The position numbers and the translations under genes were made by a program. Positions 25,145 through 33,925 of a stretch of 64,000 nucleotides of DNA are shown piece after piece. Positions within the stretch are counted from its first letter, which is position 1; every line of letters begins with the position of its first letter. Below the pieces are notes generated by a model. That model was not told the DNA's origin and searched no databases. It worked only from the letters and a program-made list of their open reading frames with translations. The stretch spans positions 164,981 through 228,980 of the forward strand of contig CADAAU010000002.1 of assembly GCA_902786015.1 (NCBI GenBank), written 5' to 3'. This DNA comes from an uncultured Coriobacteriaceae bacterium (GTDB lineage Bacteria; Actinomycetota; Coriobacteriia; Coriobacteriales; Atopobiaceae).

Positions 25145-26359
25145 ATGGGACGTTTTACCAACCCGCGTGACCTCTACTTTGGCGAGGGCGCTCGCCACGA
25201 GGTAAAGAACTTCAAGGGAAGCCGCGCTATGATTGTGTCGGGCGGCTCCAGCATGCGCCGCGGTGGTTTTCTTGGCGAGCTCGAAGAAGACCTCAAGGCA
25301 GCCGGCATGGAAGTTGCGCTCTTTGAGGGCGTCGAGTCCGACCCCTCCGTCGAGACCGTCATGAAGGGCGCCGAGGCCATGGCCGCCTTCCAGCCCGACT
25401 GGATCGTTGCCATTGGCGGTGGCTCTCCCATCGACGCGGCCAAGGCCATGTGGATCAAGTACGAGTATCCCGAGACCACCTTTGAGGACATGTGCGTCGT
25501 GTTCGGCCTGCCCAAGCTGCGCACCAAGGCCAAGTTCTGCGCCATTAGCTCCACGAGCGGCACCGCGACCGAGGTTACGGCCTTCTCGATCATTACCAAC
25601 TACGAGCAGGGCATCAAGTACCCCATCGCCGACTTCGAGATCACACCCGACGTTGCCATCGTCGACCCCGAGATCACCTACACCATGCCCGCCAAGCTCT
25701 GCGCCCACACCGGCATGGACGCGCTCACCCACGCCATCGAGGCCTACGTCTCCACAGCCGCCAGCCCCTACACCGACGCCAATGCGCTGTATGCCATGCG
25801 CGAGATCGTGGAGTGGCTGCCCAAGAGCTATACCGGCGACAAAGAGGCCCGCAAGCACATGCACGACGCGCAGTGCATCGCCGGCATCGCCTTCTCCAGC
25901 GGCCTGCTGGGCATCGTGCACTCCATGGCCCACAAGACCGGCGCTGCCTTTAGCGGCGGCCACATCATCCACGGGTGCGCCAACGCCATGTACCTGGGCA
26001 AGGTCATCCAGTTCAACGCCAAGGACGACCGCGCCCGCAGCCGCTACGCCTACATTGCCAAGGAAGTCTTCCACCTCGCGGGCGAGACCGAGGAGGAACT
26101 GGTTGAGGCTCTCGTGCAGATGATTCGTGACCTCAACGACAAGATCGACATCCCGCAGGGCATCAAGAACTACGGCCAGGGTGGCGTAAAGTCCGACACC
26201 TCGATCATCGACGAGAAGGAGTTCTTCGAGAAGGCTCCCGAGGTTGCCGTCAACGCCATCGCCGACGCCTGCACCGGCTCCAACCCGCGCCAGCCGACGC
26301 CCGCCGAGATGGAGCGCCTGCTCGACTGCGTCTACAACGATAAGGTCGTGGACTTCTAA
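25145..26359 (+). CDS. Iron-containing alcohol dehydrogenase
   Basis: A 404-residue enzyme of the Fe-ADH family, NAD(P)-linked interconversion of alcohols and aldehydes in fermentation. AIGGGSPIDAAKAMW at about residues 95-109 is the nucleotide-binding signature. GMDALTHAIEAY carries a metal-binding His, and HSMAHKTGAAF followed by GGHIIHG supplies two more. Length and order fit butanol dehydrogenase-like members. The start at 25145 follows AGAAAGGAAAGG. Monocistronic, ended by the hairpin at 26387. The exact substrate is not determinable. Confidence 0.9.
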   Translation: MGRFTNPRDLYFGEGARHEVKNFKGSRAMIVSGGSSMRRGGFLGELEEDLKAAGMEVALFEGVESDPSVETVMKGAEAMAAFQPDWIVAIGGGSPIDAAKAMWIKYEYPETTFEDMCVVFGLPKLRTKAKFCAISSTSGTATEVTAFSIITNYEQGIKYPIADFEITPDVAIVDPEITYTMPAKLCAHTGMDALTHAIEAYVSTAASPYTDANALYAMREIVEWLPKSYTGDKEARKHMHDAQCIAGIAFSSGLLGIVHSMAHKTGAAFSGGHIIHGCANAMYLGKVIQFNAKDDRARSRYAYIAKEVFHLAGETEEELVEALVQMIRDLNDKIDIPQGIKNYGQGGVKSDTSIIDEKEFFEKAPEVAVNAIADACTGSNPRQPTPAEMERLLDCVYNDKVVDF

Positions 26360-26386
26360 GCAACGGCCCAACGGTTTTTGTAAAAG

Positions 26387-26418
26387 AAAGGCACATCGCT
26401 CGCCGCGGTGTGCCTTTT
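26387..26418 (+). terminator. Terminator after Fe-alcohol dehydrogenase
   Basis: AAAGGCACA (26387-26395) pairs with TGTGCCTTTT (26409-26418), giving a stem with a T-run. Confidence 0.85.
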
Positions 26419-26512
26419 GTTGTCTGGACCGGCCAAAAGGAACTACAGCGCATTGGCCAAGTCTCTTAGTGCGCAAACCAGGCCGTGCGAGGTCTCGAAC
26501 ATATCACTAATC

Positions 26513-26604
26513 GATTTGCAAGTAATCCACTGATTGATTTGCAAGTAATCCACTGATTGATTTGCAAGTAATCCACTGATTGATTTGCAAGTGGAGTACG
26601 AATA
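26513..26604. repeat. 23-bp tandem repeat, four units
   Basis: GATTTGCAAGTAATCCACTG then ATT starts at 26513, 26536, 26559 and 26582, nearly identical between units, with the last diverging after GATTTGCAAGT. It is AT-rich against GC-rich surroundings. No gene is apparent between it and the ATPase start at 26938. Confidence 0.9.
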
Positions 26605-26937
26605 AACTAGGGGAGCCGGCCCGGCAATCGTAATCTATAGGGATGTCCGTACGGAGCAAGCCTATGCGAATGCGCCTTCGGGGCCCCATTGCCAGCTGCC
26701 CGACATGCAGGGTATGACAGTACGGAATACCTGCACCTTTCCGTGCCGGGGCGGCGCGGATTCGTGATTAGGTCTTGTCGCGTGCGCACATCACCTATGC
26801 GGGCGCGGCCTGCGGCCATCCAGTGAACAACGTCAGCGATTCCACGGGTGGACATGTGCATCAGACGGTTTACCCAGCGTGGCAGCGCGTTTGGGTATAC
26901 TTGGTGCCGGAGGCGGCGAAAGGGCGGTGATGTGGCC

Positions 26938-28707
26938 ATGTGCAACGGGTCAGTGGCGGCGAAGGGCGTTCCGAACATAGTGGACAGGAGCGGCAGGCGC
27001 CAGCTTCCCGTGGGCATCGAGAACTTTGAGGACGTGCTGCGTCGGTTCGCGTATGTGGACAAGTCCTTGGCGGTGCGAGACCTCGTGGACAGGGGTGGCG
27101 TCACGCTCTACTGCCGGCCCAGACGGTTCGGAAAGTCCACCTTCTTGCGCATGCTGCAGTGCTTCTTCGAGGCGCCCGCAAAGGGCTACGTGCCCGATCG
27201 ACGCGGCCTCTTCGACGGGCTGGCCATCGCCGAGGACGGCGATCCCTGGTACCTGGGGCACGGCTGCGCGCACCCGGTGATCTACCTCAACCTCGCCGAC
27301 TGCGGGGCAGACACGTTTGAGCAGGTGCGCGACCAAATAGCCCTGCAAATGGTCGACGAGTACAACAGGCATTACTACCTCATGGATGAGGGAACCCTGA
27401 GGGGCGGCGAGGTCGCGCGGTTCCTGCGCATGGCGGAGGGGGAGGCACGCCCGGTGGAGCTGGAGAAGTCCCTCGCATGGCTTTCGATGCTCCTCGCCCG
27501 CCACCACAAGTCGCAGACGGTGATCCTCATAGATGAGTACGACACACCGGTGAACGACGCGCACCTCGGCGGCTTCAGGCACCGGGTGCTCGAGTACTAC
27601 CGCTCGTGGCTCTCCGGTGCGCTCAAGGGGACGACGAGTCTCTTTTGCGCCGCGCTCACGGGCGTGCTGCGCGTGAGCCAGGAGTCCATATTCAGCGAGC
27701 TCAACAACGTACGCATAGACACCACGCTCGACGACGACCACTCCGAGGCAATCGGCTTCACGGACGCTGAGGCCAAGGCGCTCGCGGCCTATGTCGGGCG
27801 CGGGGACGCCGCCGAGATGTCCACGTGGTACGACGGCTACCGATTCGGTCGGACGGACGTGTACAACCCGTGGAGCGTCCTCAACTACCTGCAGTCCGGC
27901 GTGGCCCAGCCCTACTGGACCAACACCAGCCGCAACGGGATCGTTGCCGACCTCGTGCGACGCGCGGGCGAGGACCAGACCGCCGAGCTCGCGAAGCTCG
28001 CGACTGGCGACTCGGTGGCCAAGCCGGTCGACCTGCGCACCGTCTTCGACGACTTCGACAAGAGCCCCGATGCTGTGTGGGCTCAGCTCTACCAAGCGGG
28101 CTACGTCACAACCGACGACACGGGCACGCCCAACGACGACCAGATGCTACGACGCCTGTACATACCCAACCTCGAGGTCCGGCGCCTTTACGGCAAGGAG
28201 CTCCTCGCCCGTGCGACGCGGCTGGCGGGCTCGGAAGAGCGCCTTGCCGCCCTGCACCGCGCCGTCTCCGCCGCGGACGCGGCGGCCACCCGGGGCGTCC
28301 TGCGGCGGATCCTGCTTGACTCGGCATCCTACCACGACCTCACGTCCGAGTCCGACTACCACGTGCTGCTGCTCGCGCTGCTCTACGCCGTGCCAGGATA
28401 TAGGTCGGCGACCTCCGACCGCGAGAGCGGCGACGGCCGCTGCGACGTGCTGCTCGAGCCGCAGCCCTCGGAGGCCGGGTGTCTGCCCGCCCACGCCATG
28501 GAGCTCAAGCTGGACAAGTCTGCGGATGCCGACGAGGCCCTGCTCGCCTGCGCCCGCGACGTTGCACTCGGCCAGGCGCGGCGCCTCTCCTACGGCCACG
28601 GCCTCGCGGGAGCGGGCCTCGTGCGCTGGGGAATCGCCTTCTGTGGCAAACGCGTGGCCGTGGTGTGTGAGCGCCTGGGTCGGCGGGACCCCAACGGCCA
28701 CACGTAA
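26938..28707 (+). CDS. AAA-ATPase-like / PD-(D/E)XK nuclease family protein
   Basis: A 589-residue protein (a longer start at 26848 is possible). YCRPRRFGKSTFLRML near residue 60 is Walker A, TVILIDEYDTPV near 197 is Walker B, and YDGYRFG and PWSVLNYL are family-typical motifs. The C-terminal segment RCDVLLEPQ followed by HAMELKLDK gives the D...ExK nuclease core. It belongs to the same broad family as the genes at 1438 and 5488, but to a more distant branch with no MGRY start. It stands alone, away from the main ATPase cluster, 330 bases after a 23-bp repeat array. Function unknown. GGCGGTG lies upstream of the chosen ATG. Confidence 0.82.
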   Translation: MCNGSVAAKGVPNIVDRSGRRQLPVGIENFEDVLRRFAYVDKSLAVRDLVDRGGVTLYCRPRRFGKSTFLRMLQCFFEAPAKGYVPDRRGLFDGLAIAEDGDPWYLGHGCAHPVIYLNLADCGADTFEQVRDQIALQMVDEYNRHYYLMDEGTLRGGEVARFLRMAEGEARPVELEKSLAWLSMLLARHHKSQTVILIDEYDTPVNDAHLGGFRHRVLEYYRSWLSGALKGTTSLFCAALTGVLRVSQESIFSELNNVRIDTTLDDDHSEAIGFTDAEAKALAAYVGRGDAAEMSTWYDGYRFGRTDVYNPWSVLNYLQSGVAQPYWTNTSRNGIVADLVRRAGEDQTAELAKLATGDSVAKPVDLRTVFDDFDKSPDAVWAQLYQAGYVTTDDTGTPNDDQMLRRLYIPNLEVRRLYGKELLARATRLAGSEERLAALHRAVSAADAAATRGVLRRILLDSASYHDLTSESDYHVLLLALLYAVPGYRSATSDRESGDGRCDVLLEPQPSEAGCLPAHAMELKLDKSADADEALLACARDVALGQARRLSYGHGLAGAGLVRWGIAFCGKRVAVVCERLGRRDPNGHT

Positions 28708-28853
28708 GTCGAATGCAATTGTCATCCCACGTCGACAAACAAACGTCGAGTCACTCGACAAACACTGTACTGAGCTCTTTGCGCTGCCCGCCTTTAAGAA
28801 GATATTGGGCAATAAAAAGAGACTCTTTGTAGCAACGACCACGACTTCTCGTT

Positions 28854-29003
28854 GCCGGCGGGACGGTGGACGACGCGTACGCCCTCGGGTTGGAGATGTG
28901 CAAAAAGTACGCCCCTACCTTTGTGCGCAAGGGGGCGCGATGGTCCTCTGACCTGTACTTTCTCAAACGGGCAAACGAAGGGGGAGGAGTGGTTTATGCA
29001 TAA
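28854..29003 (+). pseudogene. C-terminal coding remnant, family unknown
   Basis: A frame from about 28854 to TAA at 29003 reads AGGTVDDAYALGLEMCKKYA, then PTFVRKGARW and LYFLKRANEGGGVVYA. It looks coding (no rare residues, good codon use) but has no start: a stop lies 24 bases before. No other gene is supported in 28708-29327; the rest holds short palindromes such as GTGTCGCGACAC near 29166. Confidence 0.35.
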
Positions 29004-29327
29004 AGTACCCCCTTGGGATTGTGCAACGGCACCCGTGGAACAGGGGGTTATCCGTTCCAGATTTGCGCCAGATGCGCACGTGTGTGATCGTGAGCTATCT
29101 CGGTGAGTGCGCGCAATACCCATGGCCACGTCTTGCCGATGTGGACGCGACATGGTGTCGCCTTTGTGTCGCGACACTGTCGCATAGCGCGACACGTCCG
29201 ATCTGACGGAGGATCGAGCTCACTGCGATTCCCTCGTGACGTTCTTCGCTGCTGGTTCCGCAGGCATCGACAACTTGTCGTAGTATAGAGCCATGTTTAT
29301 GCTCCAACGTCAGACCGGGGGAGGCCT

Positions 29328-29930
29328 ATGGCTACCAAAAAAGCTATCGCCGCAGTAAAGAGAATCGCGCAGACGCATGGGGGCCTCTACGACGCAAACT
29401 TTGACCCCTCCATTCTGGAGGCGCTCGACGAGTGCAAGGAGCTCTGTTACGACTACAATCAGCTGCGACCCACGGCGCGAGAGGAGCGCATGGCATTCTT
29501 GCGCTCCATCGTGGGCTCGATGGGGGACTACGCCTCGGTTACGTCGCCCTTTTGGTGCGACTACGGCGCCAACGTTCATCTGGGTGAGAATTTCTATGCC
29601 AACCACGGACTCGTCATTTTGGACGCGGCGCCCGTGACTTTTGGCAGCAACGTTTTTATCGCTCCCAACTGCGTGTTCTCCACTGCCGGGCATCCCGTTG
29701 ACGCGCCGCGCCGAAACGTTGGCCTCGAGTACGCGCTGCCCATAACGGTTGGCGACGACGTGTGGTTTGGCATGGGGGTCCTCGTTTGTCCCGGCGTAAC
29801 CATTGGCTCCAACGTGGTTATTGGTGCGGGAAGCGTGGTTACGCGTGACATCCCATCCGGTGTGGTGGCGGTAGGAAATCCCTGTCGCGTGCTACGCGAG
29901 ATTACCAAAGAGGATGCACAACGATACTAA
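29328..29930 (+). CDS. Maltose/galactoside-type O-acetyltransferase
   Basis: A 200-residue left-handed beta-helix acetyltransferase. The N-terminal helical cap (LYDANFDPSILE and on) matches the Mac domain of maltose acetyltransferase. Hexapeptide repeats run from residue 80 to 185 (ITVGDDVWFGMGVLVCPGVT and on), and the catalytic His is in STAGHPVD. It transfers acetyl from acetyl-CoA to a sugar hydroxyl. GGGGGAGG precedes the ATG. It is followed by a hairpin and the DUF1349 gene on the same strand. Confidence 0.88.
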   Translation: MATKKAIAAVKRIAQTHGGLYDANFDPSILEALDECKELCYDYNQLRPTAREERMAFLRSIVGSMGDYASVTSPFWCDYGANVHLGENFYANHGLVILDAAPVTFGSNVFIAPNCVFSTAGHPVDAPRRNVGLEYALPITVGDDVWFGMGVLVCPGVTIGSNVVIGAGSVVTRDIPSGVVAVGNPCRVLREITKEDAQRY

Positions 29931-29934
29931 CGTT

Positions 29935-29970
29935 CGCGGAACAGAGCTCCCCGGGAACTTTGTTTCGCGG
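29935..29970. repeat. Hairpin CGCGGAACA...TGTTTCGCG
   Basis: The arms pair with one G-T wobble around GAGCTCCCCGGGAACT. Related hairpins lie at 31482 and 34797. Its position just after the acetyltransferase stop also allows a terminator role. Confidence 0.5.
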
Positions 29971-30005
29971 GGAAGGTAAGCTTTTACTCGACTGAGGAGG
30001 ACGAC

Positions 30006-30614
30006 ATGCTCGATGTGCAGCAGATGGAGTGGACAAGAGAGCCCAAAGCGTGGTCGATCGATGGCGACACGCTTACTATTACGACCGAACCCGGCACCGA
30101 CCTGTGGCAGCGCACCTACTATCATTTCCGCAATGACAACGCACCCGCACTGCAGACTACGACCGACGAGAGGTACTTTTCGTTTGTGGTGCGCTGCGAT
30201 TTTTCGGACGCGCATCACCGCTTCGACCAGTGTGGTGTCGTAATGTACCTTGACTCTCAGAACTGGATCAAAGGCTCGGTGGAGTACGAAAACGAGGAGT
30301 TTTGTCATTTGGGAAGCGTGGTTACCAACCATGGCTGGTCCGACTGGGCGACGACTGAGGTCCCCGCTACCATGCGCTATATGTGGTATCGCCTGAGCCG
30401 CCGCGAGGACGACTACCGGATCGAATGCTCCGAGGACGGAGAGCGCTGGCGGCAGATGCGTGTCTGCCACCTACACGAGGGCGCCGGGACGGTGCGCGTG
30501 GGCGTCTATGCCTGCTCTCCCGAGGACTCCAGCTTCACGGCGCGCTTTGCCAACGTCGACCTTTGTCCCTGCGCCTGGGAGGCCCACGACGGCCAGGCGC
30601 CCGACGATGAGTAG
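30006..30614 (+). CDS. DUF1349 domain protein
   Basis: A 202-residue protein of the concanavalin-like DUF1349 family, related to the regulation-of-enolase/YesU group. Supporting segments: DLWQRTYYHFRNDNAPALQT, FDQCGVVMYLDSQNWIKGSVE, MWYRLSRREDDYRIECS, and RVGVYACSPEDSSFTARF near the C terminus, the usual order. No signal peptide, so cytoplasmic. Likely binds a carbohydrate-related ligand; no reaction is established. GAGGAGGAC precedes the ATG. Confidence 0.85.
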   Translation: MLDVQQMEWTREPKAWSIDGDTLTITTEPGTDLWQRTYYHFRNDNAPALQTTTDERYFSFVVRCDFSDAHHRFDQCGVVMYLDSQNWIKGSVEYENEEFCHLGSVVTNHGWSDWATTEVPATMRYMWYRLSRREDDYRIECSEDGERWRQMRVCHLHEGAGTVRVGVYACSPEDSSFTARFANVDLCPCAWEAHDGQAPDDE

Positions 30615-30654
30615 GCACCATTAAGCCGAGCATGCCTCTGCTTCACAACACAAA

Positions 30655-30687
30655 ACCAGCCCACCGGGATGGACCCAATGGGCTGGT
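30655..30687. terminator. Bidirectional terminator between convergent genes
   Basis: ACCAGCCCA (30655-30663) pairs with TGGGCTGGT (30679-30687), then CAAAAAA. It separates the DUF1349 gene from the minus-strand rubrerythrin gene. Confidence 0.75.
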
Positions 30688-30716
30688 CAAAAAAGGCGTG
30701 CCGTTATGGGATGGTA

Positions 30717-31274
30717 TTAGCCAAAGTAGCGCTTGAGCAGACCGGCGAAGGCCTTGCCGTGACGAGCCTCGTCGCGAGCCATCTCGTGCACGGTGTCGTG
30801 AATGGCGTCGAGGTTGAGTGCCTTGGCGCGCTTTGCGAGGTCTGCCTTGCCTGCGGTCGCGCCGTTTTCGGCCTCAACACGCATCTCGAGGTTCTTCTTT
30901 GTGGAGTCGGTGACGACCTCGCCCAGAAGCTCGGCAAACTTTGAGGCGTGGTCGGCCTCTTCGAAAGCGGCCGTCTTCCAGTACTCGCCGATCTCGGGAT
31001 ATCCCTCGCGGAAAGCAACGCGCGACATGGCCAGGTACATACCGACCTCGGAGCACTCGCCCTCAAAGTTGGCGCGCAGATCCTCGATGATGTCCTCGGG
31101 CACTCCCTCTGCCTTGCCGATGCCCACGACGTGCTCTGCAGCCCAGGTCAGCTCGCCGTCCTGCTTCGTGAACTTAGAGCCGGCGCATTTGCAAACGGGG
31201 CACTTGTAGTCGGCGGGAAGCTCGTCGCCGTCAAACTCTTCTACGTAGCCGCATACGGGACAAACAAACTTCAT
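30717..31274 (-). CDS. Rubrerythrin with N-terminal rubredoxin domain
   Basis: A 185-residue protein. The N-terminal rubredoxin site has CPVCGY at residues 5-10 and CPVC at 25-28. The following four-helix diiron domain has [21 protein letters not shown] and MARDEARHG with the Glu and His ligands. Rubredoxin first, then diiron, is the reverse order to classical rubrerythrin and is common in oxygen- and peroxide-stress proteins of anaerobes. It reduces hydrogen peroxide with electrons from NAD(P)H through a partner. The start has AAGGAGAGG. Monocistronic. Confidence 0.9.
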   Translation of the reverse strand: MKFVCPVCGYVEEFDGDELPADYKCPVCKCAGSKFTKQDGELTWAAEHVVGIGKAEGVPEDIIEDLRANFEGECSEVGMYLAMSRVAFREGYPEIGEYWKTAAFEEADHASKFAELLGEVVTDSTKKNLEMRVEAENGATAGKADLAKRAKALNLDAIHDTVHEMARDEARHGKAFAGLLKRYFG

Positions 31275-31481
31275 GATGACCTCTCCTTCTGGGGTTCGCT
31301 TACCCCAAACTCGTGTGGGGAAACTGGCGCATACGGTACACCTTGCCCACTGGTGTCACAATTCTAATGCATCTAAGCCATTCTGGGGACGAAGACAACA
31401 GCAAAGGACAATATCACAAAAAGAATGGTTACTGTTCGCACCCTGTTACAAGGAGGGTGCGACTGTGGCGGACGGACCGGT

Positions 31482-31515
31482 CGCGGAACAGGGTTCCCGG
31501 GGAGTTTGTTCCTGC
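31482..31515. repeat. Hairpin CGCGGAACA...TTGTTCCTGCG
   Basis: Interrupted palindrome around GGGTTCCCGGGGAGT in the 510-base gap before the flavoprotein operon. It shares GCGGAACAG and CCCGGGGA/CCCCGGGA cores with 29935 and 34797. The rest of the gap holds no gene I can support. Confidence 0.5.
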
Positions 31516-31686
31516 GCAATATATTCAGTCTAGTAGTGTGCATCGGATGCCGATGGGACGCCGCAAGAAGGCCCCAGGTATGTCTGTCCCAGCTCGTCCG
31601 ACTAAGCGTTTGGCGCGAACCTGTTTGTGCGTACACACCGTCCTTCCCAATTGCCGTATGCGGACTTGGGACGATGGCACATGGTT

Positions 31687-31715
31687 TTGGCCTTGTGGAC
31701 CGCGCAAACTATACG
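31687..31715 (+). promoter_or_regulatory. Candidate promoter of redox operon
   Basis: TTGGCC and TATACG are separated by exactly 17 bases, 70 bases before the flavoprotein start at 31785. Confidence 0.5.
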
Positions 31716-31784
31716 ATGGTTATTTTTATGATACCGAGGCGTAGGGGGATCGCCTCAAACAAAGAAGGAGAGGAGAGGAAGCGC

Positions 31785-33908
31785 ATGAAGCTGCTAGTCG
31801 ACGGTCGCGAGATCGAGGCGCAGGAGGGCCAGTCCATTCTGCAGGCCTGTCTTGCGGCCGGAATCTTTTTGCCGCATCTGTGCGGACATCCCGACCTCGA
31901 ACCACTCGGAGGATGCGGCCTCTGTATGGTCGAGGTAGAAGGTGAGGACGAGCCGGTTCGCGCCTGCATGACCAAGGTCGAAGAAGGCATGAAGGTCTCC
32001 ATCAACGGAGATGCCGCCGACAAGGTCCGTCGCATGGCGATGGAGCTCATCTTGGCAACGCATCCTGCGGACTGCACGGGATGCCCCAAGTATGGTGTGT
32101 GCGAGCTCCAATCCATGTACCAATACATGGGCGTTTCGCCCCAGCGCTGGCGCTGCAAGGGCCGCACGGTTCCCACGGACGACTCCAACCCCATCATCAC
32201 GCACATGTTCACGCGCTGCATTCGCTGTGGCCGTTGCGTGCGTGCCTGCGAGGGTCTACGTGGCGTAGGTGCCATCGGTTTCACGCGTGGCGAGGATGGT
32301 GCCATGCGCGTTACCATCAAGGGCAACTCCCTGCAAGAGGCGGGCTGCCGCTTCTGTGGTGCCTGCGTGGAGGTGTGCCCCACGGGCTCCATCGTGGATG
32401 CGCTGGGGATGTTCCGCGACGATCGAAGTCGCGAAGACAACATCGTTCCTTGTCGCTCGGGCTGTCCAGCCCACATCGACATTCCGCGCTACCTGCGCTA
32501 CGTGAAGGCGGGCGAGTGGGAGAAGGCCACGGCCGTCGTGCGCGAGAAGGTCCCCTTCCCCGAGACGCTCGGCTCCATTTGCACCCATAACTGCCAGGGC
32601 GAGTGCAAGCGCAACAATCTGCAGGAACCACTTTCCATCTGTCGTCTGAAGCGTGCTGCCGCCGTGCGCGACACGGGTGAGTGGAAAGAACGCGTGCGTC
32701 ACGAACCGCTCACCGGCAAGAAGGTCGCCGTCGTGGGCGCTGGCCCTGGCGGTCTTACGGCGGCGCTTTTCTTGGCCGAAAAGGGCCACAAGGTCACGGT
32801 CTTTGAGGCGAACGCAAAGGTTGGCGGACAAATGCGCTACGGCATTCCCGCATACCGCCTGCCTGACGAGATCGTGGATAAGGAAGTCGCTACGATCTTA
32901 GAGATTTCCCAGGGCGACGATGCGGAGCCGCGCATCGAGCTCGTGTGCAATGAGCGTGTGAAAGACGTCCAGGCGCTGCTTGGTCAAGGCTTTGATGCCG
33001 TACTCGTGACCGTGGGCACCTTCCAGGGCAACGTGCTTCCCATGAAGGGCCACGACCTGCAGAACGTGTACGTAAACACCGAGTTCCTCAAAGCTGCGCG
33101 CGAGGGCAACCCGCAGCCGGTCGAGGGCGGCCGCGTGGTTGTGCTTGGCGGTGGCAACGTTGCCTATGACTGTGCACGCACCGCGGTCCGCTTGGGTGCC
33201 GCGAGCGTGGACGTGGCGTGTCTTGAGGCCGAAGCCGTTATGACCTCCACCCCCGAGGAGCGAGAGGAGGCCGCCGAGGAGGGCGTCGTCCTGCATGATG
33301 CCTACGCATTTACCTCCATTAACGACGATGGTACGGGCAAGGTCGGCTCCATGACCATCCACAAGATCGCAAAGTTCTACTTTGACGAGAATCACCGTGC
33401 GGTGACTGAGCTTGTCGAGGGCGGTGAGCTCACGTTGCCTGCCGATTACGTCATCTTTGGCGTCGGCCAGAAGCCTGAGGACACCATGGGCTTTGGCCTC
33501 GAGCTCACGCATGGCCCCTACGTTGTGGCCGACGGAAACCATGCCACGAGTGTCGAAGGCATCTTTGCTGCAGGCGACGTGGTAACGGGCACCAAGTCCG
33601 TCATCGGCGCCATCGCCGAGGGCCGCGAGGCTGCAAGCGCCATTGATCGGTTCTTGGGCGGCGACGGCGACATCAGTGCCGAACTGCTCGACCCCGAGGT
33701 CGCTGAGCCCGAGTTAGGCAAGGCTCCCGAGGAATTCTATACGTCTGCCATCCTGCCTCAATTTACGCCCGGCGAAGAGCGCAAAAACACGTTTGAGCCG
33801 TTCGAATGCCCCTTCACCGAGGATGAGGCCAAGTGCGAGGCGGCGCGCTGTCTGCAGTGCGACCTACGCTTGCAGATTACCAAACCGCGTCTGTGGAACG
33901 AATACTAA
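31785..33908 (+). CDS. NuoG-N/GltD-like iron-sulfur flavoprotein oxidoreductase
   Basis: A 707-residue fusion. Residues 1-75: a [2Fe-2S] domain (HLCGHPDLEPLGGCGLC and a later Cys). About 85-115: the His-Cys cluster motif HPADCTGCPKYGVCEL. About 140-210: two [4Fe-4S] sets (CIRCGRCVRAC and CRFCGACVEVCP). Then a GltD/NfnB-type part: CPAHIDIPRYLRYVKAG, ICTHNCQGECKR, FAD fold GAGPGGLTAALFLAEKG and NAD(P) fold VVLGGGNVAYDCARTA. This matches soluble electron-transfer subunits that join NuoG-type clusters to an NADPH:acceptor unit, as in some hydrogenase or formate dehydrogenase complexes. The start at 31785 follows AAGGAGAGGAG. It forms an operon with the gene 17 bases downstream. The physiological acceptor is unknown. 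Confidence 0.85.
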   Translation: MKLLVDGREIEAQEGQSILQACLAAGIFLPHLCGHPDLEPLGGCGLCMVEVEGEDEPVRACMTKVEEGMKVSINGDAADKVRRMAMELILATHPADCTGCPKYGVCELQSMYQYMGVSPQRWRCKGRTVPTDDSNPIITHMFTRCIRCGRCVRACEGLRGVGAIGFTRGEDGAMRVTIKGNSLQEAGCRFCGACVEVCPTGSIVDALGMFRDDRSREDNIVPCRSGCPAHIDIPRYLRYVKAGEWEKATAVVREKVPFPETLGSICTHNCQGECKRNNLQEPLSICRLKRAAAVRDTGEWKERVRHEPLTGKKVAVVGAGPGGLTAALFLAEKGHKVTVFEANAKVGGQMRYGIPAYRLPDEIVDKEVATILEISQGDDAEPRIELVCNERVKDVQALLGQGFDAVLVTVGTFQGNVLPMKGHDLQNVYVNTEFLKAAREGNPQPVEGGRVVVLGGGNVAYDCARTAVRLGAASVDVACLEAEAVMTSTPEEREEAAEEGVVLHDAYAFTSINDDGTGKVGSMTIHKIAKFYFDENHRAVTELVEGGELTLPADYVIFGVGQKPEDTMGFGLELTHGPYVVADGNHATSVEGIFAAGDVVTGTKSVIGAIAEGREAASAIDRFLGGDGDISAELLDPEVAEPELGKAPEEFYTSAILPQFTPGEERKNTFEPFECPFTEDEAKCEAARCLQCDLRLQITKPRLWNEY

Positions 33909-33925
33909 GAGGGGAGGACGAGCCA

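Noticed and set aside
26513..26604. Possible CRISPR array
   Set aside because: Units are contiguous 23-bp copies with no unique spacers between them.
29160..29200. Operator palindrome GTGTCGCGACAC as a real regulatory site
   Set aside because: Short palindrome in a GC-rich gap with no promoter alignment; similar ones are expected by chance.
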